DNA from: Planctomycetaceae bacterium
Lineage (GTDB): Bacteria; Planctomycetota; Planctomycetia; Pirellulales; Pirellulaceae
Direction: 5' to 3'
Assembly (NCBI GenBank): GCA_027487485.1
Contig: JAIYDN010000002.1
Span: 41,633 to 105,632 of the forward strand
Length of the DNA stretch: 64,000 nucleotides
How positions within the stretch are numbered: the stretch's first letter is position 1; the number at the start of each line of letters is the position of its first letter. Position numbers and translations under genes: made by a program. Positions 43,255 to 54,400 of the stretch are shown here, piece after piece. The notes beneath the pieces are model-generated. The model searched no databases. It was given only the letters and a program-made list of their open reading frames with translations, and had not been told where the DNA came from.

Positions 43255-44204
43255 ATACCGATAAGACCATTTTGAGCGTAGCCGTCACCCTGATCATCCT
43301 AGGCTCGATCTTCTTTGTGATCGAACGGGTCATCGCGCGCGGTCGAAATCGAGAGCAGCCGATTATTCGCAGAGGCTGGTTTACGGATGTAGTCTACTGG
43401 TTCACCACCATTTTGTTGACCAAGCCATTCGTACGCTTCATGTTGATCGTTCCGTTAAGTGTCCTTGTCCTAGCGAAGGTGACTTCGGTCGACATTCTCA
43501 AAATGGGCACCTATACCGGCTTTGGCCCATTGAGCAAACAGCCACTCTGGTTGCAAGCGATTCAAATTTATCTCATCGTCGATTTTTGCAGTTATTGGAA
43601 CCATCGCATGTTTCACAACGGACGATGGTGGCCATTCCACGCAGTGCACCATAGTTCCGAAGATCTCGATTGGCTCAGCAGTTTGCGCGTACACCCAATC
43701 AACGATCTGGTCAACAAGATGGTTCAAGTCACGCCGGTTTTGCTCATGGGTTACAATCCTACTGTGACGTTAAGCACGGCACCGATCCTGACGTTTTATG
43801 CGATCTTTATTCATGCAAATGTCAATTGGGATTTTGGTCCACTGCGAAGCGTGATTGCGACGCCCGTCTTTCATCGCTGGCATCATTCGCGTGAGCCCGA
43901 GGCTTGGGACAAAAACTTCGCCGGCTTGCTACCCATTTGGGATATACTGTTTGGAACTTATTATATGCCAAAGAATCGATGGCCAGAGAACTTTGGCATC
44001 TGCGAGCCAATGCCAAAAGGCTATTTTGGCCAACTGTGGGAACCCTTCGCTTGGATTATTCGGCATGGCAAAAAAGCCAACCCAGTCCATGGAACGGAAT
44101 TAGCTTCGCATTCACTGGACTCAACCAATGCCTCTGAGTTGCTTGCTGCTTCCAGCCAAGAAATAAGTTCACCTGCGTTAAGCCACGACGATGTCCAACC
44201 CTAG
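43251..44204 (+). CDS. Sterol desaturase / fatty acid hydroxylase-family membrane protein
   Basis: This 317-aa di-iron membrane enzyme has three N-terminal helices and the His boxes HRMFH, HAVHHSSEDLDWLSSLRVHP and HRWHHSREPEAWDKNF, typical of the fatty-acid-hydroxylase superfamily. Substrate probably a lipid. It overlaps the serine hydrolase before it by 4 nt and the sulfatase after it by 14 nt. Confidence 0.9.
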   Translation: MNTDKTILSVAVTLIILGSIFFVIERVIARGRNREQPIIRRGWFTDVVYWFTTILLTKPFVRFMLIVPLSVLVLAKVTSVDILKMGTYTGFGPLSKQPLWLQAIQIYLIVDFCSYWNHRMFHNGRWWPFHAVHHSSEDLDWLSSLRVHPINDLVNKMVQVTPVLLMGYNPTVTLSTAPILTFYAIFIHANVNWDFGPLRSVIATPVFHRWHHSREPEAWDKNFAGLLPIWDILFGTYYMPKNRWPENFGICEPMPKGYFGQLWEPFAWIIRHGKKANPVHGTELASHSLDSTNASELLAASSQEISSPALSHDDVQP

Positions 44205-45618
44205 CTCCTCATCAAAAAAACGTTCCATGAAATTCTCGTACTGGCTGCTCCTCGCTGTCGTGTTGGCACCCTTGTCCGCGCTGAAAGCTGCCGATAACGC
44301 GGTCGATAAGCCAAACATCATCTTCCTACTTGCCGATGACTCGGGCTATGCGGATTTCGGATGCTACGGGCATCCCTATGCAAGAACGCCGAATATCGAC
44401 AAGCTCGCCTCCGAAGGCACGCGATTCACGCAGTTCTACGCAACAGGAGTCACGTGTTGCCCGACTCGCACCGGCTTAATGACCAGCAAATGGCCGGCCT
44501 CGTATTCGACTTATCCCGCCAATGGTGGCTTTGCGGACCGAGTTACGATTACCGAGTTGTTGCACAAGCACGGCTACGCGACAGGGCACTTTGGCAAGTG
44601 GCACATCGGACCTGAAGATCAAACGAAGTCAGGCACGTATGGGATCGACGTAATCAGTGCGGCAGCCGGTGCAGCAAAGAAAAAGAATACAGCGGGCCGA
44701 GATGCTCCTATTTATGATGCCGCTATTCAATTCATGGAACAGCACAAAGACGGCCCTTTTTACATCAATGTTTGGGGCCATGTCTCACACCATAAAGTTG
44801 ATCCTCCTAAAAGCTACATCGACAAGTTCAAGGACTTAGTGGTCGACGAGTCGAAGTTCGCCGAGCCGATGCGAGAGAAGTTCGCTGCATGCAAAGCGCT
44901 GGGTGGCAATGTGAGCGAGCACATGCGGGCTTACTTGGCAGATATTCATTCGTTAGATGAGGATGTCGGTCGGCTACTGAATCGACTCGACGAACTTGGC
45001 TTGAGCGACAACACTATCGTTGTCTTTTCTAGCGATCAAGGTTCGGCCCCCATTCGCGATGATGGCAAAAAGACCGGAAGCAATAACAAGGAAAAGATAA
45101 ACGATACCAGGCTCAATGCGATGGGCTACAACGGCATCTACCGTGGTGGCAAGCACGGAATGTTTGAAGGTGGCGTTCGCGTGCCATGGATCGTACGTTG
45201 GCCCGGCCATGTGCCTGCGAATCGAGTTGACGAGAAATCTGTCATCAGTGGTGCAGATTTTCTGCCGACCTTATGCGCTATCGCTGGCGTAAAGATCAAC
45301 GCCTCTGACTTCGATGGTGAAGATACCTCGGCTGCTTGGCTCGGCAAAGGCGACCATGTGCGCACCAAGCCGCTCTTGTGGAAAACCAGTTCGGTAAACA
45401 GTGACGCTGGCATCCGCGACGGCCAATGGAAGCTAATCTATCCCACTCGGAAAAACAGAGCCGAACTCGCACTTTACGATATCGAAAATGACCGTAGCGA
45501 AAGCGAAAACATTGCCTCCAGGCATCCTGATGTGGTAAAGAAACTTTCTTCCAAAGTTCAATCCTGGGTCGAATCCTTACCCAAAGACTACATCAAGACA
45601 GACGATAACGACAAATAA
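44191..45618 (+). CDS. Exported arylsulfatase-type sulfatase
   Basis: This 475-aa protein has a signal peptide (about 12-33), PNIIFLLADDSGYADFGCYG with the metal-site Asp pair, and the sulfatase motif CCPTRTGLMT, in which Cys89 would become formylglycine. HFGKWHIGP and VVFSSDQGSAPIRDDG supply more metal and substrate residues. It is last in the ECF-led operon. The substrate is unknown, likely a sulfated polysaccharide or steroid-like compound. Confidence 0.93.
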   Translation: MSNPSSSSKKRSMKFSYWLLLAVVLAPLSALKAADNAVDKPNIIFLLADDSGYADFGCYGHPYARTPNIDKLASEGTRFTQFYATGVTCCPTRTGLMTSKWPASYSTYPANGGFADRVTITELLHKHGYATGHFGKWHIGPEDQTKSGTYGIDVISAAAGAAKKKNTAGRDAPIYDAAIQFMEQHKDGPFYINVWGHVSHHKVDPPKSYIDKFKDLVVDESKFAEPMREKFAACKALGGNVSEHMRAYLADIHSLDEDVGRLLNRLDELGLSDNTIVVFSSDQGSAPIRDDGKKTGSNNKEKINDTRLNAMGYNGIYRGGKHGMFEGGVRVPWIVRWPGHVPANRVDEKSVISGADFLPTLCAIAGVKINASDFDGEDTSAAWLGKGDHVRTKPLLWKTSSVNSDAGIRDGQWKLIYPTRKNRAELALYDIENDRSESENIASRHPDVVKKLSSKVQSWVESLPKDYIKTDDNDK

Positions 45619-46260
45619 TGATCATTAGCATCAAGTAGAACGAAAAGAATGCTTCGGTGACTTCGACAATCAGATTCAGAGAGTAGCGTTGCCATTTGCC
45701 GATCGCTTTTCAGGACAAGCCAATAGTGCTTTGACGCAACCTAGTGGACATTTGCCGCTGCTTGTTCCAGTCGAGTGTTTTGGCGACAAGGCGAAGTTCG
45801 GCATCTTGGATTACATCGCGGCCATGGGTGGTTCTGGGGAGGAAGAAGATCTCTTCTTGGATGTCGATGGCGAGGTTGTCTGCCCAAATGATCTAGCTCG
45901 GTTCACAGAAAAAGAATCTGATCCCATGGACATGAAAGAGATCGATCGGTCGACCATCGTTTGTTGCACGGGCAAACGCAATTATCTCGGAAAGGGATAC
46001 CCAAAACGGGTGACTTTTTTGGTTGTTAGGTTCAGCCGCAGCGGTAGTCGTGCAAATCCAGAGTATACCATGCTGCTGTGGTAAGTATAATCATCGTCCT
46101 GGTTGGGTCCTCTGAATCAATGAAGGCACCAGAATGGTGTCCGGTCAGGAAAAGCCCGAACCCGACACGGCGAGTCAAATATTGTGTTACCGAGTGGACT
46201 GCTCCAGTCGCACTGACATCCACAAAATACGTTTCAGTAGTTGTTAGAAGAGCCCTCTTT
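45619..46260. other. Intergenic region with a decayed mobile-element gene
   Basis: Besides the relic at 45748-45900, no gene is supported. A 131-codon plus-strand frame over the relic is its antisense shadow. The region before 46261 should hold the GH5 gene promoter. Confidence 0.45.
45748..45900 (-). pseudogene. Second remnant of the recombinase-associated HTH protein
   Basis: On the minus strand it reads IIWADNLAIDIQEEIFFLP, HGRDVIQDAELRLVAKTLDW and NKQRQM, matching the relic at 1193-1459 residue by residue over about 50 aa. No start, and a stop lies just before IIWADN. The DNA of both copies shares CTTGTTCCAGTCGAG. Confidence 0.55.
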
Positions 46261-47280
46261 ATGTTTTCCCAAAATCGATTTGTGATTCAACCCTTCGTGT
46301 GGATTGGATTTTGCTTGCTGCTCGCTGGACGAACAGTTGGACAGACGAGCACTCCCTCGTTTGTAGATCGGCACGGGGCATTATCAGTGAAAGGGACTCA
46401 GTTGGTAGATTCGGAAGGGCAACCCGTTGTATTGAAAGGAATGAGTTTTGGTTGGCATGTTTGGTGGCCACAATTTTGGAATAAAGACGTTGTGAAATGG
46501 CTTAAAGACGACTGGAAATGCACCGTTGTTCGGTGCGCTGTGGGCATCGAGCCAGACGGTGGTTATCTAAAATCGCCTGAGCAATCTACCCAGCTTGTTG
46601 AAACAGTTGTTGACGCATGCATTGAGAATGGAATGTATGTCATCATTGATTGGCATGACCATCACGCGTCCTCGCATCTTGAGGAATCCAAAGCATTTTT
46701 CATTGCGATGGCCAAGAAATACGGCAAGCACCCCAACGTGATTTACGAAATCTACAATGAGCCTGAAAAGGAGTCCTGGGAGTCTGTGAAGAGTTATTCG
46801 GAGGCGATCATTCAAGCGATTCGCCAAAACGATCCTGACAACATCATTTTGGTGGGAAGTCCGAATTGGGATCAAGATGTTCATTACGCCGCGGACGATC
46901 CAATCGTTGGTGTTTCCAACGTTATGTATACACTGCACTTTTACGCAGCAACGCATAAGCAATGGCTTCGTGATCGCGCCGATTATGCCCTGCAGAAAGG
47001 CTTGCCAATCTTTGTTTCTGAATATGGCGGTTCTGAAGCGTCAGGCGATGGAATACTGGATATCCAAGAATGGAATACTTGGGTCGAATGGATGAACGCC
47101 CGCAACGTAAGCTGGTGCACATGGAGCATTTCGGACAAACGCGAAATCTGCTCGGTGCTTATTCCTGGAGCCAGTGCAAAAGGCGGATGGGGTTCAGCTG
47201 ATTTAAGCCCATCGGGTCTGCATGCTCGAGAATTGCTGCGCAAGCACAATAGCCAAGCAATATCTCGCGAAAAAGAATAG
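46261..47280 (+). CDS. Exported GH5-family glycoside hydrolase (endoglucanase-like)
   Basis: This 339-aa protein has a signal peptide (about 1-27, TVGQ). The GH5 barrel shows GQPVVLKGMSFGWHVWWPQF, MYVIIDWHDHHAS, the acid/base NVIYEIYNEPE (Glu167), MYTLHFYAATH and the nucleophile LPIFVSEYGGSE (Glu254). This fits endo-beta-1,4-glucanases or related mannanases. ATG 46261 is preferred over an upstream frame because the signal peptide begins there. Confidence 0.93.
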   Translation: MFSQNRFVIQPFVWIGFCLLLAGRTVGQTSTPSFVDRHGALSVKGTQLVDSEGQPVVLKGMSFGWHVWWPQFWNKDVVKWLKDDWKCTVVRCAVGIEPDGGYLKSPEQSTQLVETVVDACIENGMYVIIDWHDHHASSHLEESKAFFIAMAKKYGKHPNVIYEIYNEPEKESWESVKSYSEAIIQAIRQNDPDNIILVGSPNWDQDVHYAADDPIVGVSNVMYTLHFYAATHKQWLRDRADYALQKGLPIFVSEYGGSEASGDGILDIQEWNTWVEWMNARNVSWCTWSISDKREICSVLIPGASAKGGWGSADLSPSGLHARELLRKHNSQAISREKE

Positions 47281-47409
47281 GCTTGCGAAAAATGATAAGC
47301 TTACAAGGCTAAGATTTTGCGGACACCGATTATAATTGCTGTGTTTATGCCATATTTTAGCGGCGATGGTCGCTTTGCTTGAAGGTCTAAAGCAGATAAG
47401 ATCCAGCGA

Positions 47410-50376
47410 ATGTCCAGCCAATTGCTCGCCCCTCGACGATGGAAAAGTAGAAGATTTGGTGGCGCAAAGATTTGGGGCGGAGAACTGTTTTTCAAGGGCA
47501 TTTCCCTGATTACCAAGGCTCTGCTCTTTCTGGTGCTAATACAGAATGCGCAATCCCAGGAAGCATCTGCCCTTTCCGCAGATCGTGAGTTGCATTTTCA
47601 GTCTTACGAGTCAATGCGTAAGCACCAGCAGAATTTCGGATTCGCAGAGTGTTCAATTGACTTCGAGTGTCAGCTGGTCTTCGCAGCGCGTGATTGGACC
47701 ACTTGCTTTGTCGAGACAAAAGACCATGCAACGATGCTTTTTGTCACACCGGAGCAGTCCAATGCACTGCGAACACTATCGGCAGGAGCCCGTCTAGCGG
47801 TCAGTGGGAAAATGACTCGCCAATCAGACTTTGTTCAGGTGTCGAAGTTGGCCGTGATCGATGAAACAGCTCGCCTAAAACCGCTTGACCTTTCGGTCGT
47901 CACTCACGGGGCAGCCGCTCGGCTCAATGGACTCGCACTTTTCACCGGCGGCGTGCGAGAAGTCATGGTTGATTTCGATGTGGTCTATTTATTCACGTGG
48001 TCTGGCTATGTTCCCTATGAAGTTGAGTTGCATGGGGCAGGAATACGCGAAACATCGGCTAAAGCGATGTGGAATCAGATGGTAAAAGTGACAGGAGCTT
48101 TAACCCGGATTCATCAAAATCAAGAGGCCCTGTACTCGATTCGCGCGATGGGCAAGGACCAAATCCTTGCGCCGAATCTGGACCAGGCTCCCGTTTCCTT
48201 AACGCGTGACTTCGCAACGCTTCATGGTCAAGTCCAATACACCGACCATCGCTCGATAGTCTTCGTCAATATCGAGGATCGGATTCACCGAATGCGCACT
48301 CGTTTTGCCCATCGGATTCATGCGGGCGATTTGATCGAGATCGATCTGCCAACTCCGAAGTCGCCACCCAAGGTCTCCGATACGATAGTGCCATCGGTTG
48401 TTATTCGCAGGGGAAATCGCGAGCTGCCCCGTTCGATGACGGTCACTTCCTCGGACCTTCGCTCTGGAGCGTTGGCATCTCGCGTCTCTATCCAGGCGAT
48501 CGTTCAACAATCTCGGAAATTGACTCGCGAAAGTTGTACACTAACGCTTGAACGCGATGGTATAACGTTCTCTGCAGTTGTGCCGACCAACGATGACGTA
48601 GTCGAATTGCAGGGATACAGGCCGAGTGATCTGGTCGAAGTCACAGGTTGTGCGATCTTTGCAGCCGACCTAATCTCCAAAGAGGACAAACAGTCCCTGC
48701 CGTTGACGCTCTATGCAGCTTCCCCGGCCGACTTGCGATTCATTCGTGGACCTTGGCGTATATCGCCATGGATCATACTGTACGGCGCCTCAGCTGTTGC
48801 GGGCTTGCTTTTTCTTGCGACTTTGTGGAATAGAATCCTTCGACGAGAAGTCAGTGCACGCACCGCCGAGCTTTGTGTCGCCACAACCCACTTGCGAAAG
48901 TCTTATGAGGCGATTCCTAAAGCGGTCTTGGTACATGGCGAGGATCAACGAATATCCGGGACCAATGGGAGTTTCCAACAGCTTTTTGGCAAGTTGCCAG
49001 TCGATGGTGAAAATGCGTTTACCATTCTGGCAAACCTCTCCGATAACTTTGCTGCCCCTGCCGCGTTTCTTCAATTTCTTGCCGACGCCAGGGAATCAGC
49101 CAGCGAACCGGTGACGACAAGATTGAACCTGTCGTCGCCCGTTCGGATCATCGATGCTTTCTCTAGCCCAATCATTGACGATTCAGGAATTCGTTATGGT
49201 AGGCTCTGGGCATTCGAAGATATCACCGACAAGTTGCGAATAGAAACCGAATTGTTGGAAGCACAAAAATCGGAAATTGTTGAACAATTGTCTGGCGGGA
49301 TTGCACATGACTTCAATAATCTTCTGGCCGTCATTCGTTCCAGTCTCACCGTCGCCCGAATCCCGAACGGCCAATCCGATCAAGCTGCTCGCGGTTTGGA
49401 AGTCGCAGAAATGGCTGTGGACCAAGCGAGCGATCTGACGCATCGGCTGCTGCATTTTTCTCGCCGCACTGCACTCACGCGTCGAGTTTGTGACGTCAAT
49501 GTTTTGCTTCAGCACGTATACTGCTTGGCAAGGCATTCTGTTGGTCACAATATTGAAGTTAACTTAACGATTCTGCCCGAGCCCGTTTTCATTAGCGTGG
49601 ATGTCAATCGCATCGAGCAAGTGCTGCTGAATATATGCCTCAACGCAAGAGACTCGATACAAGGCAATCAAGGTCGCATTTCAATCTTTGCAAGACCGGT
49701 TGACGATTCCTCTGGGCATCCCAAGGTATCTTTGTGCGTGGAGGATAATGGAGCGGGAATGCCCGAAGAGGTTCGGTGCCGCATCTACGATGCTTTTTTC
49801 ACTACGAAACAAGTCGGCAAAGGGATTGGCCTTGGTCTTGCCATGGCAAGGAGCGTTGTGGAGCAGTTGGGGGGGACCATCGACTGCCAATCGATCGTCA
49901 ATAGTGGCACCAAGTTCGAAATTGTCCTTCCCGTGAAATTGGTCTCTCCCGTGGAAGTCGCCGAGCAAAACGACTCGATCCAGCCCGTCGACACACCCAG
50001 CAACATCTTGCTTGTGGACGATGACTCGCTTGTTCGGAAGAGTGGCAAAGCAATGTTGGAGTCGCTTGGGCATCATGTGGTAACCGCTGAGAGCGGAGAA
50101 GAAGCTCTGCTTGTACTTAATGCATCGCCTAATTTCAGCGCGGTGATTCTTGACTATGCGATGCCAGGGCAAAATGGAGTTCAAGTGTATTGCGAGATCC
50201 AGCGGCGTCACCCTACGCTCCCGGTTGCAATCTGCAGTGGCTCTGACGTTAACTTCTATGCCGAGTTCGCGGACAGCAACACTACCCCAATGCCCCACTT
50301 TATACTCAAACCATTTCGCTACTCGGATTTTGCAATGTTCTTAGAGCGGTACCAGCCTTCGATCGAAGCCAAGTAA
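47410..50376 (+). CDS. Hybrid sensor histidine kinase with large exported sensor
   Basis: The N-terminal membrane/signal segment of this 988-aa protein (LITKALLFLVLIQNAQSQ) leads to an exported strand-rich region of about 400 aa with repeated OB-like segments. A membrane helix (ISPWIILYGASAVAGLLFLA) follows, then a PAS-like domain, the phospho-His in GGIAHDFNNLLAVI (near residue 633), ATPase motifs (NICLNARDSI; VEDNGAGMPEE; GKGIGLGLAMA), and a C-terminal receiver (ILLVDDDSLVRKS; ILDYAMPGQNG, Asp near 914). The FixJ-type gene downstream is the likely partner. Confidence 0.92.
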   Translation: MSSQLLAPRRWKSRRFGGAKIWGGELFFKGISLITKALLFLVLIQNAQSQEASALSADRELHFQSYESMRKHQQNFGFAECSIDFECQLVFAARDWTTCFVETKDHATMLFVTPEQSNALRTLSAGARLAVSGKMTRQSDFVQVSKLAVIDETARLKPLDLSVVTHGAAARLNGLALFTGGVREVMVDFDVVYLFTWSGYVPYEVELHGAGIRETSAKAMWNQMVKVTGALTRIHQNQEALYSIRAMGKDQILAPNLDQAPVSLTRDFATLHGQVQYTDHRSIVFVNIEDRIHRMRTRFAHRIHAGDLIEIDLPTPKSPPKVSDTIVPSVVIRRGNRELPRSMTVTSSDLRSGALASRVSIQAIVQQSRKLTRESCTLTLERDGITFSAVVPTNDDVVELQGYRPSDLVEVTGCAIFAADLISKEDKQSLPLTLYAASPADLRFIRGPWRISPWIILYGASAVAGLLFLATLWNRILRREVSARTAELCVATTHLRKSYEAIPKAVLVHGEDQRISGTNGSFQQLFGKLPVDGENAFTILANLSDNFAAPAAFLQFLADARESASEPVTTRLNLSSPVRIIDAFSSPIIDDSGIRYGRLWAFEDITDKLRIETELLEAQKSEIVEQLSGGIAHDFNNLLAVIRSSLTVARIPNGQSDQAARGLEVAEMAVDQASDLTHRLLHFSRRTALTRRVCDVNVLLQHVYCLARHSVGHNIEVNLTILPEPVFISVDVNRIEQVLLNICLNARDSIQGNQGRISIFARPVDDSSGHPKVSLCVEDNGAGMPEEVRCRIYDAFFTTKQVGKGIGLGLAMARSVVEQLGGTIDCQSIVNSGTKFEIVLPVKLVSPVEVAEQNDSIQPVDTPSNILLVDDDSLVRKSGKAMLESLGHHVVTAESGEEALLVLNASPNFSAVILDYAMPGQNGVQVYCEIQRRHPTLPVAICSGSDVNFYAEFADSNTTPMPHFILKPFRYSDFAMFLERYQPSIEAK

Positions 50377-50566
50377 ATAGCAGCACATCCCACCTCCATA
50401 AACGGCTTCAAGGTGATTCCCCTTGCCGCTCTATTGCGGAACGAAATGAGCCGAGCTAGACTTTTTAGGCAACTTTAGAGGCTGCTCTTATCGGGATCGC
50501 TCTGGTCGACTAGCTCATTCACATTTCTACACTTCGTAAGCCTTAAGCATCGAAAGAATTGACGCG

Positions 50567-51247
50567 ATGACTTCCGACGGAATTCTCAGTCGCGAACCTG
50601 TTGATCCAAATACAAACACTGCATTGAGCCAAGTTGCCGATACGGTATATGTTATCGACGACCTGGAGTTATGCCGCGTCTCGATGCAGATGCTTTTGGA
50701 GTCGAGCGATTATTCTGTGCTCACCTTTGCAACACCGACTGAATTCCTGGGGAAACTCGATGCCGGGGCACGAGGGTGCATTATTCTCGACTACTCGCTA
50801 CCCACAATGACCGGCCTGGAACTGGTTCGCGAGGTCCGCAGTCGGGGCTGTTCCATGCCCTTTATCGTCGTGACGGGATACGGGACAGTGCCGCTGGCCG
50901 TGGAATTCATGCAACTGGGCGCGATCACGGTTTTGGAAAAACCCTACATGCCTAGAGATCTCTTAACAAGTGTCCGATGGGCGATCGCAGCCGACCAGCG
51001 AGAACAATCGACGAATGCAAAAAGGAGCACAATTCAAAGCAAGCTTTCTGGCCTGACTAAAAGAGAAATGGAAGTTTTGGAAATGGCTCGCGATGGTATG
51101 CCCTCCAAACAAATCGCAAAAGAGCTGGGGATCAGCACCAAGACGGTCGAAGTTCATCGCTTCAACATTCTCAAGAAATTGGAAATCGACTCCATGATCG
51201 TCTTGCTCCAAACCCTCATGACTCAGGATCGACTGCACCTGCCTTAG
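50567..51247 (+). CDS. FixJ-type response regulator
   Basis: This 226-aa protein has a receiver domain (VYVIDDLELCRVSMQMLL; CIILDYSLPTMTGLE with the phospho-Asp near residue 74; FIVVTGYGTV; VLEKPY) and a LuxR HTH (LTKREMEVLEMARDGMPSKQ, then IAKELGISTKTVEVHRFNI). It follows the hybrid kinase by 190 nt and precedes the giant PEP-CTERM protein, which is a likely target (inference). Confidence 0.92.
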   Translation: MTSDGILSREPVDPNTNTALSQVADTVYVIDDLELCRVSMQMLLESSDYSVLTFATPTEFLGKLDAGARGCIILDYSLPTMTGLELVREVRSRGCSMPFIVVTGYGTVPLAVEFMQLGAITVLEKPYMPRDLLTSVRWAIAADQREQSTNAKRSTIQSKLSGLTKREMEVLEMARDGMPSKQIAKELGISTKTVEVHRFNILKKLEIDSMIVLLQTLMTQDRLHLP

Positions 51248-51438
51248 GGCGGGCAAGTCACCCGTGATTCTTTTTTCTTGGTGTATTATCTGGCACTAAG
51301 TGTTTTTTTTAGGCCGTTACCGTTTGAGTATTTCGCCCAGAGATTACCGTAGGAAAAATCCATAAGCTTGACGGGCGTTCAACACGCAAGCTTCTGAATC
51401 GCGAGTTTGCCATCCTCTCTTTCCTTCGAGTCGACCTC

Positions 51439-54400
51439 ATGAGTAACCTTCACCTGAAGAAACGAACGCTTTTTAGAAGTTATTTGAGACAGGTCATTTG
51501 CCTGAGCTTAGCGATTCCTTTCGCGACGATTGCGGGCGGTATTGCAGACGCGGCCGACGTAATTAAGGCGAATAATACGACTGCGTTAAACCAAGCTGGT
51601 GCGTGGAACACTGGGGTTCCTACCAGTAATGACGTTGCCGTTTGGAATAACGCGGTGACAGCCAGTAACGCGGCAGGCAGCAACACGATTACTGCCTTGG
51701 GTGGGGACCTTTCTTGGCAGGGGATTCGCATCGGGGATGTCGCCGGCACCCCCAATTCGGGGACAACCACCTCGGGTATCCAAATCACAAATGGCAGCTC
51801 TGCAAATACGTTGACACTTGGTTCGGCTGGCATCGATATGTCTGCTGCAACGCAGGCTTTGTTGATTCAGTCTAAGCTTGCTTTGTCTGCGAATCAGACG
51901 TGGACTGTTGGCAATGCAAACACCAACGCAAATCCATTTGTTGGTTCAGGCATCAACGCTGGCTTGAGCGAAGACCTGATGTTCGCTGCACAGGCTGCTG
52001 CAACGGTAGACCTTGGCGGTTTTACTTTGAATACCGCGGGCGTCGGATCCATTGGCTTTTCTTCTGGGTACGCGTTTAGCAACGGTACAATTAACCTTGG
52101 AAACACCAATACATGGATCCAGTCCGGTGGCAATCGCACAACTTCGCTTGCCAACACTGTAACAGTCAACGTTGGTGCGAATTCCAATTTGCGTTTGCGC
52201 GCCAACTCGGGTGCCGGAGGCGTCGGTATCAATTCCGCCGCAGCAATCAATGTTTCAGGCGCCGGATCGAGATTGCAACTGGAAAACAACAACGGCAGCA
52301 ACTCACTCCTTCAGAGCGGCGCCCTAAGTTTCGGTAATGGTTCGACGTTCGAATCAATCGTCAACAACGCGGGAGCCATCACAGTCTCTGGTGGAATTGC
52401 GACCTCGGGTACAAATACTTGGTTGGTCAATGGTACCAATGCTGGTAATGCGACTGGTATCGCATTGACGGGCAACCTCACAGGTAACGGTGCTATCGCC
52501 TATCAGAACACTGCTACAGGGACGAATGGCCAGATGCGTTTGTCCGGCGATAACTCAGGTTTCTCGGGCACGATCAACCTAAACGGAACGTCAGGAAATC
52601 GGAGCCTTCGCCTTAGCTCGGCCACCGCAGGCAGTTCATCGGGGACCTGGACGGTTGGTGCGGCCAATACTTTGCAAGTAAATGGCGTCGCAGTGAACCT
52701 AGGAACACTCAATGGTGCAGGTACGGTCACGAACTCTCATGCCACCAATGTTGCAGGCATTACCGTTGGTTCTGGAACATTCTCCGGAGCGATCACCAAC
52801 GGCACGCCAGCCAACGGAATGTCGTTAACTAAGGTTGGCACTGGAACGCTAACGCTCACTGGCGCCAATACCTATTCGGGACTGACCGATATTCAGGCAG
52901 GCACACTTTCCACAACAACGCTTCAAACCGGCGGTGGAGCAATAACGGTTGGTGATGCAGGAACTCTCGCGATAACTCAATTGGCACCGGGGGCAAGCTT
53001 CAATACGTCGAACCTTACTCTTGGTGCTGCAGGTGGTGCGATACTCAGACTTGATCCAGTCGCATCGCCAGCAGCCGCATTGGTGAATGCAACGTCCTTC
53101 ACTGTAAATGGTTCCAATACCATCCAGATCACCGGCCTGCCTGTTTCGGGAACCACCCTAGTTGACTACACAGGCAGTATTGGTGGCTCAGGCTTTGGCG
53201 GACTGAACCTAATTCTGCCGTTCCGAGTTTCAGGGAACCTTCTGGACAATGTGATCAACACGAGCGTCGATTTAACGAACATCCAGATCGAAACGCCTAA
53301 ATGGTCGGGCGCGGTGAACAACCTATGGGATGTGACCAGCGACTCAACCGGCAACACGGGTGGGACAGCAAACTGGCAGACTTCTGCAACGTCAACACCG
53401 ACTCGTTACATCGAAGCGGGTGCCGGTCAAATCGATTCCGTTATCTTCGACGATACCGCCGCAGGTTCCACTTCAGTCATTCTCAATAATTCGGTGACTC
53501 CTGTTGCCGTTACTTTCAACAACAGTTCTAAAAACTACAGTGTCTCCGGAACGGGAGCGATCAACGGATCTGGCAGTATTTCCAAGACCGGTACAGGCTC
53601 GCTCACTTTGGAAACAGCAAACGGATTTTCCGGAGGAGTCCAGCTCAACAGCGGTACACTCAACGTGAACCACAATACGGCTCTGGGAACTGGTTCACTT
53701 ACCATCAATGGTGGTACGCTCGACAACACTAGCGGCTCGGCCATCGTCGCCACGAATGCCCAGAGCTGGAACAGCGACTTTGCCTTCACGGGCACCAATG
53801 ATCTGACTCTTGGGACTGCTGCAATGAATGCCAGCCGTGAAGTGACCGTCAATGGTGGAACACTGACCGTTGGTGGGATCACCGGCGTCGGCTTTGGGCT
53901 CACCAAAGCGGGAGCAGGTACACTGGCTGTCGGAGCGAGCACATACACAGGTTCAACGGTCGTAAATGCTGGCACACTTCGGTCTACGAGTGCGACAGCG
54001 TTCTCCAACAGCTCGTCTGTGACTCTTGCTGATGCTGCGGGAGCGAATCTAAACCTGAACGGTATCAATCAGACGATTGGCACCGTCACAGGTGGCGGAG
54101 CAACCGGGGGCAACCTTGTTCTCAATGGTGCTGTACTCACGACCGGAACAGGCGCCAACAACACGTTTAGTGGGGCACTTGTCAGTGGCAGTGGAGCTGG
54201 CGGACTGACCAAAACCGGAGCCGGCGTTTTAACACTCGCAGGCGACAAGAGTGGATACACCGGCGTCACAGCCCTCTCTGGCGGGACCTTGGATATCGGT
54301 ACCAGTTCCGGAGCCTTCGGCGGCGGAAACATCACCGGGTCCAACACCGTATTCTTCCAAGGCAACGGCTCGACCACTACCGGCATCACCGGCGGCGCCT

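Noticed and set aside
45689..46084. A 131-codon plus-strand frame after the sulfatase
   Set aside because: It is antisense to the recombinase-associated relic and has no recognisable domain.
46081..46102. GGTAAG followed by CGTC upstream of the GH5 gene
   Set aside because: The spacer is only 9 nt, unlike the exact 17 nt of the seven island copies.
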